A DNA stretch of 64,000 nt from Shewanella sp. MR-4 (GTDB lineage Bacteria; Pseudomonadota; Gammaproteobacteria; Enterobacterales; Shewanellaceae). Positions 51,372 through 59,987 of this stretch are shown piece by piece. Numbering within the stretch: position 1 is the stretch's first letter; every line of letters starts with the position of its first letter. The notes below the pieces were generated by a model, which worked only from the letters and a program-made list of their open reading frames with translations, was not told the origin of the DNA and ran no database searches. The translations under genes and the position numbers were made by a program. The stretch is from assembly GCF_000014685.1 (NCBI RefSeq), contig NC_008321.1:744001-808000 (forward strand), written 5' to 3'.

Positions 51372-52784
51372 TTAGCCCTGAGACTGCACTGGTGCTAGTT
51401 CTGGTGCTGGTGCTGGTGCAGGCGCTGGAGCTGGAGTCGATACCTGTGCGGTGGCTTTTGGCTTTTTAGGCTTAGGTAACAGGCTAAAAATCTTATTGGC
51501 GATATCTGTGTTGTCTTGATGACCGTTAAACAACTCAGAGGCTGGGCCTGCGGCAAAGACTTGCACGTCGGTCCCCGTGTGGCCGCCGGTTGTCCAACCC
51601 GTATCGGTACGTTTATCAATCACATGGCGAATCGCAACGGCCATGGTTTCTAAGCCCTGCATTCTGGCAACATTTAACTTAGTCACTTCTTCTTCGGTCA
51701 ATTCAAAGCCTAGCCCGCGGGATAGGTCGGCTTGCCAAGTGTCACCACCAAGAGCGGCTTGGGCTAAGGTATCTGAGCTTGCCGAGATATTACGTAGGAT
51801 CTCTGGATTCCAGTTGTAGTTGCCATCGGCGCCAATCGATAACCCGCCAGTATTATGGTCGGCGGTGATAACCATTAAGGTATCGGGATTTTGGCGTACG
51901 AATTGTTCGACGACTTCAATCGCATTGGCAAACTCATCCATTTCGCCCATGGCGGCGGCGATATCATTGTTGTGTCCCGCCCAGTCGATAAGGCTACCTT
52001 CGACCAGCAGCACAAAGCCTTGCTCATTTTGCGACAGTAAGCTGAGGGCTTTTTGAGTCAAGGTGCTGAGTTTTTTAGCATCTTTTTCATCAATCGCCCA
52101 AGGCAGTTGCACCTCGGCAAACAAACCTAAGACCTTAGGCTGGGTAATGCTGGCCAGATCGTCAAAGCGGGTAATGTGTTGATAACCCTTGGCGGTGAAC
52201 TGGGCTAACAGCTCTGGAGGAAAGTACTTTTGCCCGCCACCTAAAAACACATCGGCGTTGGTTTCGAGATAACTTAATGCCAGTGCGTCGTAGTTTTTAC
52301 GGCTCTCGTTATGGGATAAAAAGGCCGCTGGTGTGGCATGGTTGATTTGTGACGTGACCGCCACACCCGTGCTCAAGCCTAAGGTTTTGGCTTTTTCAAA
52401 AATGGTAGGCAGTGGCTGTTTTTGTGTATCGACCGAAATGGCGCCGTTATAGGATTTGACTCCTGTCGCGAGGGCAGTCGCGGCGGCGGCCGAGTCGGTG
52501 ACATAACCACTGACGCTGGCGGGATAAGTGCTCGCCATGCCAACCAATAAACGGTCGAAGACGGTTTGTTCGACTTCTTCGGTATCTGGATTGTCCTTGT
52601 AATAACGATAGGCACTGGTATAGGAAGGCCCCATGCCGTCGCCAATCATGATCACAATATTTTTCGGGCGTGAGGGGGCTTTTACTGGGCCAGTCTCATT
52701 CGCTCCTGCTTCAACTGCCAGTGCGGAGGTGGAGAGCCATAAACTCATACCAAGCAATAACAGTGGCGCTTTGGTGAAACTCAT
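51372..52784 (-). CDS. phoA: alkaline phosphatase with Pro-Ala-rich C-terminal tail
   Basis: A 470-residue periplasmic phosphomonoesterase. A signal peptide (about 1-23, ending ALA-VEA) is followed by the metal site NIVIMIGDGMGPS (about 43-55), the nucleophile Ser in VTDSAAAATALATG (about 96-110), and further ligands in TADHNTGG (about 308) and TGGHTGTD (about 397). The last ~25 residues are a low-complexity stretch of repeated Pro-Ala pairs (TPAPAPAPAPAPELAP), an unusual extension. It is probably phosphate-regulated in vivo, but I did not find a PHO box by eye. Confidence 0.93.
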   Translation of the reverse strand: MSFTKAPLLLLGMSLWLSTSALAVEAGANETGPVKAPSRPKNIVIMIGDGMGPSYTSAYRYYKDNPDTEEVEQTVFDRLLVGMASTYPASVSGYVTDSAAAATALATGVKSYNGAISVDTQKQPLPTIFEKAKTLGLSTGVAVTSQINHATPAAFLSHNESRKNYDALALSYLETNADVFLGGGQKYFPPELLAQFTAKGYQHITRFDDLASITQPKVLGLFAEVQLPWAIDEKDAKKLSTLTQKALSLLSQNEQGFVLLVEGSLIDWAGHNNDIAAAMGEMDEFANAIEVVEQFVRQNPDTLMVITADHNTGGLSIGADGNYNWNPEILRNISASSDTLAQAALGGDTWQADLSRGLGFELTEEEVTKLNVARMQGLETMAVAIRHVIDKRTDTGWTTGGHTGTDVQVFAAGPASELFNGHQDNTDIANKIFSLLPKPKKPKATAQVSTPAPAPAPAPAPELAPVQSQG

Positions 52785-52857
52785 ATCAGATCCCTAGAAG
52801 TCGTAGGCGCTCTGTGGGCGCCTTCAATGAATAATATTATCTTGTAGGTGTACAAGC

Positions 52858-53805
52858 TTACTGGGCAAGACGGGCTTCGATGGCATCGAACAGCATGCCA
52901 GTAATGTCCACATCGAATGCCGCTTGGATTTCACGGATACAGGTTGGGCTGGTGACGTTAATCTCGGTCAGCTTGTCACCAATCACATCCAGACCCACAA
53001 AAATCAGGCCGCGTTTTTTCAGCTCTGGGCCAATGGCGCGGGCGATTTTCCAATCTGAGTCCGATAACGGCTGGGCAACACCGCTGCCGCCTGCGGCCAA
53101 GTTACCGCGGGTTTCGCCTTTTTTCGGAATGCGCGCTAAGGCGTAGGGCACGGGCTCACCGTCCACCACCAGAATACGCTTGTCGCCCTTGGTGATTTCA
53201 GGAATAAAGGCCTGCGCCATGGCGTATTGGTTGCCATATTGGGTCAAGGTTTCGATGATCACCCCAAGGTTAGGGTCGTCCTGTTTCACGCGGAAAATTG
53301 AGGTGCCGCCCATGCCGTCTAATGGCTTGAGGATAATGTCGCCCTTGGCTTGGTGGAACGCGCGGATGCGATTAGCATCGCGGGTCACTATGGTTTCTGG
53401 CGTAAATTCGCTAAACCATGCGGTGAATAGTTTTTCGTTGGCATCGCGCAAGCTTTGCGGCTTATTTACAATCAGCACGCCTTGCTCTTCGGCGCGCTCT
53501 AGCATGTAAGTGGCGTAGATAAATTCGGTATCGAACGGTGGGTCTTTACGCATTAACACCACGTTCAACTCGCTCAGCGGCGTGTCTTGAGCCTCGCCTA
53601 GTTCGAACCATTTATTGGCATCGTTGATGACCTGTAATGGACGCATATTGCCCATAGCTACGCCGTTGACCATGGCGAGGTCGGCCATTTCCATATAAAA
53701 CAGTTGGTAACCCCTTTCCTGCGCCGCCATTAGCATGGCAAAACTGGAGTCTTTCTTAATGTTGATCTCACTGATGGGGTCCATCACTATGCCGAGTTTT
53801 ATCAT
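52858..53805 (-). CDS. gshB: glutathione synthetase
   Basis: A 315-residue ATP-grasp ligase adding glycine to gamma-glutamylcysteine. The start MIKLGIVMDPISEINIKKDSS is family-typical; the ATP-grasp parts GDIILKPLDGMGGTSIFRV (about 153-171), MAQAFIPEITKGDKRILVVDG (about 198-218) and INVTSPTCIREI (about 286-297) are intact. It sits between phoA and rsmE on the same strand, 53-110 bases from each. Confidence 0.96.
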   Translation of the reverse strand: MIKLGIVMDPISEINIKKDSSFAMLMAAQERGYQLFYMEMADLAMVNGVAMGNMRPLQVINDANKWFELGEAQDTPLSELNVVLMRKDPPFDTEFIYATYMLERAEEQGVLIVNKPQSLRDANEKLFTAWFSEFTPETIVTRDANRIRAFHQAKGDIILKPLDGMGGTSIFRVKQDDPNLGVIIETLTQYGNQYAMAQAFIPEITKGDKRILVVDGEPVPYALARIPKKGETRGNLAAGGSGVAQPLSDSDWKIARAIGPELKKRGLIFVGLDVIGDKLTEINVTSPTCIREIQAAFDVDITGMLFDAIEARLAQ

Positions 53806-53913
53806 TAATCTGTTCCTTATTGATTGCCGTCGCAGGCAAAAAGCATTTATGGATTAGCCAGTAATCGATTCGCCAGCCAGTGTGTTACCCGCTGGCGTTT
53901 AACCATTTTAGAT

Positions 53914-54645
53914 TTAACCTAAGTCACCGAATCTAAGTTGCAGCGCGGTAATCGCCGTGAGTGAGGCGGTTTCGGTGCGCAGCACTCGGGGGCCGAGTAA
54001 CACATCGGTAAACTGGTAGGTTTCCGTCATGGCGATTTCTTCCGCCGATAATCCCCCTTCGGGGCCGATCAGCAGGCGTACACGGGTATGGGATAAATCT
54101 AAGCCATTGATACCGTGCGCTGCTCTTGGGTGCAAGTTGAGTTTGAGTGCGCTGGTCGGTTCGCTGCACCATTCCTGTAATTCCATGGCGGGGCGAACGA
54201 TGGGCACTTGGCTACGGCCAGATTGCTCACAGGCGCTGATCACAATCTTTTGCCATTGCTGGATTTTCTTTTCGAGACGCTCACCAGTGAGTTTGACGCC
54301 GCAGCGGTCAGAAAACAGTGGCGTAATGGTATTCACCCCTAGCTCAACGGATTTTTGAATGGTGAACTCCATCCGATCGCCGCGGGAAATCACTTGGCCT
54401 AAATGCAGGTTGAGGGGCGATTCCGATGGATTAGCCTCACAGGAGAGCACTTTTACCGTGACCGATTTTTTACCCGCATCGACAATTTCGGCAAGATAAT
54501 CATTACCATCGCCATTAAACAGGCTAATGTGTTCGCCACTGCCCATACGCAACACTTTGCCAATATGGGCTGCGCCATCCTCATCTAAATTCAGCTGTTG
54601 ATTTACGGCTAATGGTTGAGGTTGATAAATTCTTGGAACTCTCAT
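53914..54645 (-). CDS. rsmE: 16S rRNA (uracil-1498-N3)-methyltransferase RsmE
   Basis: A 243-residue SPOUT-class methyltransferase. The N-terminal PUA-like domain (about 1-70) and the trefoil-knot C terminus are visible as LLIGPEGGLSAEE (about 192-204) and LGPRVLRTETASLTAI (about 217-232). It methylates U1498 in 30S subunits. endA lies eight bases upstream, and the rsmE-gshB order is common in gammaproteobacteria. Confidence 0.96.
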   Translation of the reverse strand: MRVPRIYQPQPLAVNQQLNLDEDGAAHIGKVLRMGSGEHISLFNGDGNDYLAEIVDAGKKSVTVKVLSCEANPSESPLNLHLGQVISRGDRMEFTIQKSVELGVNTITPLFSDRCGVKLTGERLEKKIQQWQKIVISACEQSGRSQVPIVRPAMELQEWCSEPTSALKLNLHPRAAHGINGLDLSHTRVRLLIGPEGGLSAEEIAMTETYQFTDVLLGPRVLRTETASLTAITALQLRFGDLG

Positions 54646-54653
54646 TGTCGACC

Positions 54654-55427
54654 TTATTCGGCTAATTGTTGGCGCAGTGGCGGCGCATTGCAGGCATTCT
54701 GCACAAAGGGATTATGATTACCTTGGATTTGCGCTATGGCGTTATCGCGTTTGCATTCAATAGTATCAACTGGATAGCTTTTATCCCATGCTTTGAACAA
54801 TTTTAATTGCTGCGAGGCGATTTTAAGGCCGTAGGTTTGCTGCATATACAGGTAAGTGCGGGCTATTTTGCCGCGGGCATTAGCGGGCGGCTGGGCTTGG
54901 CGATTCTTAAAGTCGATGACTATGGCGCATTGACCATATTGGTCGGCCTTACCGTTCCATTGGCTAAAACGGAAGTTGCTGCGATCGCCGTTCACTTCAC
55001 CAATCGCGGGCACCAGATTGTGCATGTCCGCTTCCATTTTATTGAATTCTTTACTGTTATCGGCGCAGTTTTTACGGCCGCCCTTTTGCCAGCATTGTAA
55101 TTGGTGACCAAATTCCCACGCCGGGACTATATGTTCCCACTCGATGCGGTTGGCGCGGGTCTCTTGTTTACGCACTTGATAGCCGCAGCTGTTGAGATCT
55201 GGCTTCCAGGATTTGCCCTTTATTTGGATATCACAGCCACAATAAAAACTGACCGCTGGCAAGGTGCCCTGACGGCTGCCTTGATATAAAGATTGGGACA
55301 AGACCTTGGCTTGGCTAAAACTATTGGGGTGTGAAGGAGAGGCATGGACTGAGGCCGAAACCGCCAGCCAACTGAATAGGCACAGCAAGGCTTGCCGAGA
55401 CCTTAAGGCTATCTTGGAGTTGTTCAA
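54654..55427 (-). CDS. endA: endonuclease I (periplasmic deoxyribonuclease)
   Basis: A 257-residue secreted nuclease with a signal peptide (about 1-29, ending VHA). The beta-beta-alpha-metal active site is present: NRIEWEHIVPAWEFG (His about 101) and the Asn-rich MEADMHNLVPAIGEVNGDRSNF (about 134-155). Several cysteines (CGCD, CQ, CADN, CNAPP) suit a disulfide-stabilised periplasmic or secreted enzyme. It may take part in DNA degradation for nutrients. It precedes rsmE with eight bases between. Confidence 0.93.
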   Translation of the reverse strand: MNNSKIALRSRQALLCLFSWLAVSASVHASPSHPNSFSQAKVLSQSLYQGSRQGTLPAVSFYCGCDIQIKGKSWKPDLNSCGYQVRKQETRANRIEWEHIVPAWEFGHQLQCWQKGGRKNCADNSKEFNKMEADMHNLVPAIGEVNGDRSNFRFSQWNGKADQYGQCAIVIDFKNRQAQPPANARGKIARTYLYMQQTYGLKIASQQLKLFKAWDKSYPVDTIECKRDNAIAQIQGNHNPFVQNACNAPPLRQQLAE

Positions 55428-55556
55428 TATTTATCCCAAAAAGTAATCTGTACTACGCGAGCCTGTGGCTCGTCTCTTATACCCGAATGGTAAGGGAAAT
55501 ACTGCGCCTTATGCAAATCGCTCGTACTTTTGGCCGAGGATTTAGTGTACGGCGGA

Positions 55557-56162
55557 TTATTCGGCGGCTTCGGTAAAGGTGAGGTGGGTATGGCAGCGTT
55601 TGCATAGATAACGGGTCTCACCACGCAACACTTTATTATGGCGACGGATGCTCAGCCGAATCGGGCCGCAGGCGCAGCGGTATTCAAAGTCTTTCCCTTT
55701 AACCGACTGAGTATCGAAACTGTGGGTGGTATTGGGGCTCACCTTGAACAGCTTGAGCATGATGGATTGCCACTCGCGGCCATGGGGTTTGGTTTTGCCA
55801 AAGAGTTGGAAACAGAGCAAATGGCTTATTTCGTGGGGCACCACTTCGGCTAAAAAGGCTTCGCTATTTTCCCTGAGTAATACGGAATTAAATCGTAGGC
55901 GATTCTGTTGCAAATGGGCCGTGCCCGCACTCCGTCCCCGCAGGGTAAATTGAGTTAGCGGCCGCGCAAATGGACGCTTGAAGTAGATTTCCGCCTGCTG
56001 GTAACAGTCTTCGATGCGTACCAAGATTTGTTGCTGCAGGGGTGTCAGTGGCTTTGGCTGGCGTTGTGGCGTGGCCGAGTTAGCCGCCGTTGCTGAGGTG
56101 ATACTCGTGGATGAGATGGCTTTACGGCGCAGGCTATTGAGTAGGGATCTCGGGTTAAACAT
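55557..56162 (-). CDS. sprT: SprT family zinc metallopeptidase-like protein
   Basis: A 201-residue protein with the zinc signature HEISHLLC (about 111-118). A C-terminal zinc ribbon has CACG (about 160) and CKRC (about 189). The N-terminal ~35 residues are a Ser/Ala/Gln-rich extension beyond E. coli SprT (165 residues), so the true start may be an internal codon near LTPLQQQIL. No experimental function for bacterial SprT is established to my knowledge. Confidence 0.9.
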   Translation of the reverse strand: MFNPRSLLNSLRRKAISSTSITSATAANSATPQRQPKPLTPLQQQILVRIEDCYQQAEIYFKRPFARPLTQFTLRGRSAGTAHLQQNRLRFNSVLLRENSEAFLAEVVPHEISHLLCFQLFGKTKPHGREWQSIMLKLFKVSPNTTHSFDTQSVKGKDFEYRCACGPIRLSIRRHNKVLRGETRYLCKRCHTHLTFTEAAE

Positions 56163-56287
56163 AGACTTAGGCGTTAACTCTTATTTTGCAAAGCATCAAT
56201 TAAACAACTCATCTAGCTATCGCAAGACATCTATTACGATTCGCTGAGTTCAAAACTCTCATGCTCAAAGCCCTCATTCAAGGCGAC

Positions 56288-56319
56288 TTGCAAGCGTTCG
56301 CATCATAACGAACGCTTGC
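56288..56319 (-). terminator. perfect 12-bp hairpin downstream of the C15-like gene
   Basis: TGCAAGCGTTCG (56288-56299) and CGAACGCTTGCA (56308-56319) are fully inverted with an 8-base loop. There is no T run, so it may act as an RNA 3' end or an attenuator and not a classical terminator. Confidence 0.5.
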
Positions 56320-56342
56320 AGACAATGCCAGTATTGCGATTG

Positions 56343-57500
56343 TTACAGGCTCGCCGCAGCTTGCATCACCATAGTGCGCACTTGCTCGACGATGGCTTGT
56401 TCAGTGGCATTGTCGTAGCCCTTCACCCTTGGGGTGTGGATATGGCCGACCTTGGCTGGGCTGTTGAACTTTTGCTGTAACACAATGGCGCGATAAGAAA
56501 TCTCGTTTGAGAGATACCCACCGCCAGAACCTTCGACCGAGGTTTCATTTTGCAGCTCGTTTAGGGAGCTGGCATTAAATTCGCCGCGGGCTAGGGTGGT
56601 CACTGTATGGTTGTCGTTGACTTTCCATTGGCCGTCTTTGACCTGCATGGCGGCGACGGGCAGTGAAAACTCAACAAACTCAGGGCCGATAAAGTCTTTA
56701 CCATTGAGTTTGGGGGCGACAGGCGCGGTTTTGCTTCCGCCTGTGTACAGATTTTGGTTATCCGGCGCGGCGGCGCTACGGTTACGGCCGGGGAAGCGTT
56801 CAATATCAAAGTCACTGCGGCCCATGCTGACGGTAAAGACAAACTGGGTTTTAGGATCGCGATAAATGGGGCTGAGTAAGGATTCGATAATGCCTTGGTC
56901 AAAATCCTCGAAGCGCACTGGGATCATCGCGGTTTCGATTTGGGCTTTTTTGCCGTTGATATCAAACCTAAAACCATCGAGGGCAAGGGCGACCAAGCCT
57001 GAAGGATTGCTCTGGCTGATGTCTTTATCGAGGAAGAAAGGGTCGAATCCCGTCAGGAAGATTTTTATCTGAACATCGTCGCCGAATTGGATATCGCTAA
57101 AACCGCGAGATGCCTTCTCGACGGCGCTGGCTAAAATATTCTGTTGCCAATCGGCCATTTTGAAATTGGCGCTATTGCTCTTGATGCTATTTAACATTGA
57201 GAGCCGAGCCCAGTAGAGGGATCTGTCGTCAAAGTGACCTGACTGCACATCACGCACCGCCTGTTGCCACAGTCTGTGGCCTTGGCGGGCTGCAAGTTGG
57301 GTTGCATCGCGTTCATTCTTCTGTGCGGAAAGCTGAGTCGCCAAGCCTTCGTCCAAGGCTTGATAGCGGTTGACCACTTCTGCCATGGTTTTTTCTGCAG
57401 TAGGAATGCGGGAAACTTCCACATCTCCTAGGAGTTGTACGGCAGCTGCGGTTTGCGCCACTGTGCTGGCGAGGATAAAAACGAGGCTGGGCTTTAACAT
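56343..57500 (-). CDS. secreted pyroglutamyl-peptidase (C15)-like protein with Ser at the catalytic Cys position
   Basis: A 385-residue protein with a signal peptide (about 1-20, ending AAA-VQL). An N-terminal helical part (about 25-140) is followed by a C15-like domain: FLTGFDPFFLDKDISQSNPSGLVALAL (about 149-175), a Glu in FDIERFPGRNRS (about 232-243), GGYLSNEISYRAIVL (about 331-345), and a His in VGHIHTPRVKG (about 354-364). In active enzymes the third motif reads GTYVCN; here SN replaces CN, so the nucleophile is Ser or the protein is not a peptidase. It is monocistronic with a hairpin downstream. Confidence 0.75.
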   Translation of the reverse strand: MLKPSLVFILASTVAQTAAAVQLLGDVEVSRIPTAEKTMAEVVNRYQALDEGLATQLSAQKNERDATQLAARQGHRLWQQAVRDVQSGHFDDRSLYWARLSMLNSIKSNSANFKMADWQQNILASAVEKASRGFSDIQFGDDVQIKIFLTGFDPFFLDKDISQSNPSGLVALALDGFRFDINGKKAQIETAMIPVRFEDFDQGIIESLLSPIYRDPKTQFVFTVSMGRSDFDIERFPGRNRSAAAPDNQNLYTGGSKTAPVAPKLNGKDFIGPEFVEFSLPVAAMQVKDGQWKVNDNHTVTTLARGEFNASSLNELQNETSVEGSGGGYLSNEISYRAIVLQQKFNSPAKVGHIHTPRVKGYDNATEQAIVEQVRTMVMQAAASL

Positions 57501-57849
57501 TGGCGTTTCCTTTTTATTTTAATCACTTATTTTGCTGGAAAAGGGCGATGTTCCTAAGGCGTTTGGGTTTGCTTCATCCTAGAGAGGATGTAACTTATGC
57601 CAAAAAGTCACAATGATTGTTTTGAGTATAAGAGTTTACCTAGAGTGATTCGAGGATCTTATTCCTGTTTTGCATATTGAGGTCAGTGTACGGGCGTTAA
57701 TCAGCGTTGAGTGGCGAGAAACGCGGGCATAAGTGCCTGCCTTATTTTTGCCACAATTGGTCAGCAGTTTGCTAGGGAAAGCCCGCCAAGACGGTGCTAC
57801 TCTTAGCGCCTCATTTTTATGGATTTATTGCATTAGGCAAGGGGACATT
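57501..57849. other. divergent intergenic region upstream of the beta-lactamase gene
   Basis: 349 bases between the C15-like gene and the OXA gene. I found no strong consensus promoter for the beta-lactamase by eye; the ribosome-binding site AAGGGGACATT directly precedes its ATG at 57850. The upstream in-frame extension to 57733 is non-coding in my view. Confidence 0.5.
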
Positions 57850-58647
57850 ATGCGTGCGTTAGCCTTATCGGCTGTGTTGATGGTGACAACGATGATTGGC
57901 ATGCCTGCGGTGGCAAAGGAGTGGCAAGAGAACAAGAGCTGGAATGCTCACTTTAGCGAACATAAAACCCAAGGCGTGGTTGTGCTCTGGAACGAGAATA
58001 CACAGCAGGGTTTTACTAACGATCTTAAACGGGCAAACCAAGCATTTTTACCGGCATCGACCTTTAAGATCCCAAACAGTTTAATTGCCTTGGACTTAGG
58101 TGTGGTTAAGGATGAGCATCAGGTCTTTAAATGGGATGGACAGACGCGAGATATCGCCGCATGGAATCGTGACCATGATTTAATCACCGCGATGAAGTAT
58201 TCGGTTGTGCCTGTTTATCAAGAATTTGCCCGCCAAATTGGCGAGGCTCGTATGAATAAAATGCTGCACGCCTTCGATTATGGCAATGAGGATATCTCGG
58301 GCAATTTGGACAGTTTTTGGCTCGATGGTGGTATTCGCATTTCGGCTACCCAGCAAATCGCTTTTTTACGCAAGCTGTACCACAACAAGCTGCACGTTTC
58401 TGAGCGTAGTCAGCGCATCGTGAAACAAGCCATGCTGACCGAGGCAAATGCCGACTATATCATCCGAGCGAAAACCGGCTATTCGGTCAGAATTGAACCG
58501 AAAATCGGTTGGTGGGTTGGCTGGGTCGAACTGGATGATAATGTGTGGTTTTTCGCGACCAATATGGATATGCCTTCCGCTGAGGGCTTAGGGTTACGTC
58601 AAAGCATTACGAAAGCAGTGCTGAAACAGGAAAAAATTATTCCTTAG
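57850..58647 (+). CDS. blaOXA: class D beta-lactamase, OXA-48/OXA-54-like (chromosomal)
   Basis: A 265-residue serine beta-lactamase, the exact length of OXA-48. A signal peptide (about 1-22) is followed by Ser70-x-x-Lys73 (STFK), Ser118 in KYSVVPVY, YGN (144-146) and KTG (208-210). The loop between strands beta5 and beta6 reads YSVRIEPK: Arg214 is kept, but residue 213 is Val where OXA-48, as I recall it, has Thr. Most of the chain is near-identical to OXA-48/OXA-54, with scattered differences in the signal peptide and C-terminal third. The chromosomal location next to lysR and an acetyl-CoA carboxylase gene matches the known progenitor context in Shewanella. Carbapenem activity is likely but must be measured. 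Confidence 0.96.
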   Translation: MRALALSAVLMVTTMIGMPAVAKEWQENKSWNAHFSEHKTQGVVVLWNENTQQGFTNDLKRANQAFLPASTFKIPNSLIALDLGVVKDEHQVFKWDGQTRDIAAWNRDHDLITAMKYSVVPVYQEFARQIGEARMNKMLHAFDYGNEDISGNLDSFWLDGGIRISATQQIAFLRKLYHNKLHVSERSQRIVKQAMLTEANADYIIRAKTGYSVRIEPKIGWWVGWVELDDNVWFFATNMDMPSAEGLGLRQSITKAVLKQEKIIP

Positions 58648-58953
58648 AAGTGGTTAGCGGCGCATTTGTGTAAAATAGCCGTCATATAAGCTGTAAAGAT
58701 ATATGGACAAAATGCTTATGCTTATGCTGATGCGCTCATAGCTAATTGCTCATACTTAATTCGGTCAGACACCATAGACTTATACTCAGCGAGCTACCAG
58801 TTAGTCTGAGCAGTCGCACCTTATTCCTAAACGCAAAAAGCCTAGTCAATTCGCTAGGCTTTTTGTTATCTCAATGGCATGGTCTTTCAACATAGGTATG
58901 TGAATCAAGGAGAGGAGATATAGGCAAAGGAGAATACCGCTGCGATAAAGTGC
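58648..58953. other. intergenic region between bla and lysR with a terminator
   Basis: About 306 bases. The terminator at 58836-58866 ends both convergent transcripts. No other feature recognised. Confidence 0.55.
58836..58866. terminator. bidirectional rho-independent terminator
   Basis: AAAAAGCCTAGTCAATTCGCTAGGCTTTTTGTT: stem AGCCTAG/CTAGGCT with A and T runs, between convergent bla and lysR. Confidence 0.88.
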
Positions 58954-59865
58954 TTAGCCCATCAAGGATTGCAGGCTTTCTTGGCTACTAAAGCGTTTGA
59001 CGAAAAAGTCCAAGAAGGCACTGATATTAGTGGCTAATTGGCGACGGCTCGAATACACCCCATAGACCTTAAAGGGTTCGATTGGCCATTCTTGTAGTAT
59101 GGGAACCAGTTGACCATTCGCCAACTCCGTCTTGCAGGCGGAGTTGGACAGCATGGCAATACCAAAGTCATCGAGGGCTAACTGCTTGACCATAATAGGG
59201 CTATTAACCCTAACCTTACGTTGAAAATTCACCATGGTCTTACGTGCGCCTTTACCGAGGGGCCAAATGGGCGCAGAGCGTGATGTCCCGAGTAAGATGC
59301 CACTGTGCTCACTTAATTCCTTGGGGGTTGCAGGCGTGCCTCGGGCTTTTAAATAGGCCGGGCTTGCCACGAGAATGGGTTGGCGCTCGAACAGTAATCT
59401 TGCAACAAGATCAGAGGATTGCAGTGGCCCATATTTGATAGCTATGTCATATCCTTCACCCACTAAACCGATATCATTGTCGGTAAACTGGACATCTAAT
59501 TCCACATTGGGATATAAACGCATGAATCCGCTACAGAGGTTAGCGATTAATTCTTGGCTAAAAGAGACTGGAATAGCTATCCGTAATGATCCTGACACAT
59601 CATCATGGGTACTCTCGATAACAGCCTTGGCCGCTTCCACCTCATTGCGAATGGAATCACAGTGTTGATAAAAGAGGGCCCCGACTTGAGTAAGGCTTAA
59701 GTTGCGGGTGTCGCGTTGTAATAATCGCACGCCAAGTTCTTCTTCGAGCTGCGCGATTTTGCGACTTATGGTGGATTTTGGGTGGCCGGTTTCACGTGCA
59801 GCTTGGGAGAATCCCTTCGCTCTAACTACGGCTGCAAATAGCATCATACCGTTTAAATCTGGCAT
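58954..59865 (-). CDS. LysR-family transcriptional regulator
   Basis: A 303-residue LTTR with the HTH at about 1-65 (FAAVVRAKGFSQAARETGHPKSTISRKIAQLEEELG) and the substrate-binding domain at about 90-295. It diverges from the acetyl-CoA carboxylase gene (122 bases between their starts), so that gene is a more likely target than the beta-lactamase. A lysR gene is the regular neighbour of OXA-48-like genes in Shewanella and in the mobilised Tn1999-type contexts. The inducer is unknown. Confidence 0.92.
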   Translation of the reverse strand: MPDLNGMMLFAAVVRAKGFSQAARETGHPKSTISRKIAQLEEELGVRLLQRDTRNLSLTQVGALFYQHCDSIRNEVEAAKAVIESTHDDVSGSLRIAIPVSFSQELIANLCSGFMRLYPNVELDVQFTDNDIGLVGEGYDIAIKYGPLQSSDLVARLLFERQPILVASPAYLKARGTPATPKELSEHSGILLGTSRSAPIWPLGKGARKTMVNFQRKVRVNSPIMVKQLALDDFGIAMLSNSACKTELANGQLVPILQEWPIEPFKVYGVYSSRRQLATNISAFLDFFVKRFSSQESLQSLMG

Positions 59866-59987
59866 GTTTTTCCCACTGTCTCATATTTGGAACATAGCGT
59901 CTTATGCAGTTTAATGGCATTTGGCGGGATAACAAAGTTATATTTATTGGCTAAAAATTTTCAGAGGCTAAAGCAGAGGATCTTTTG

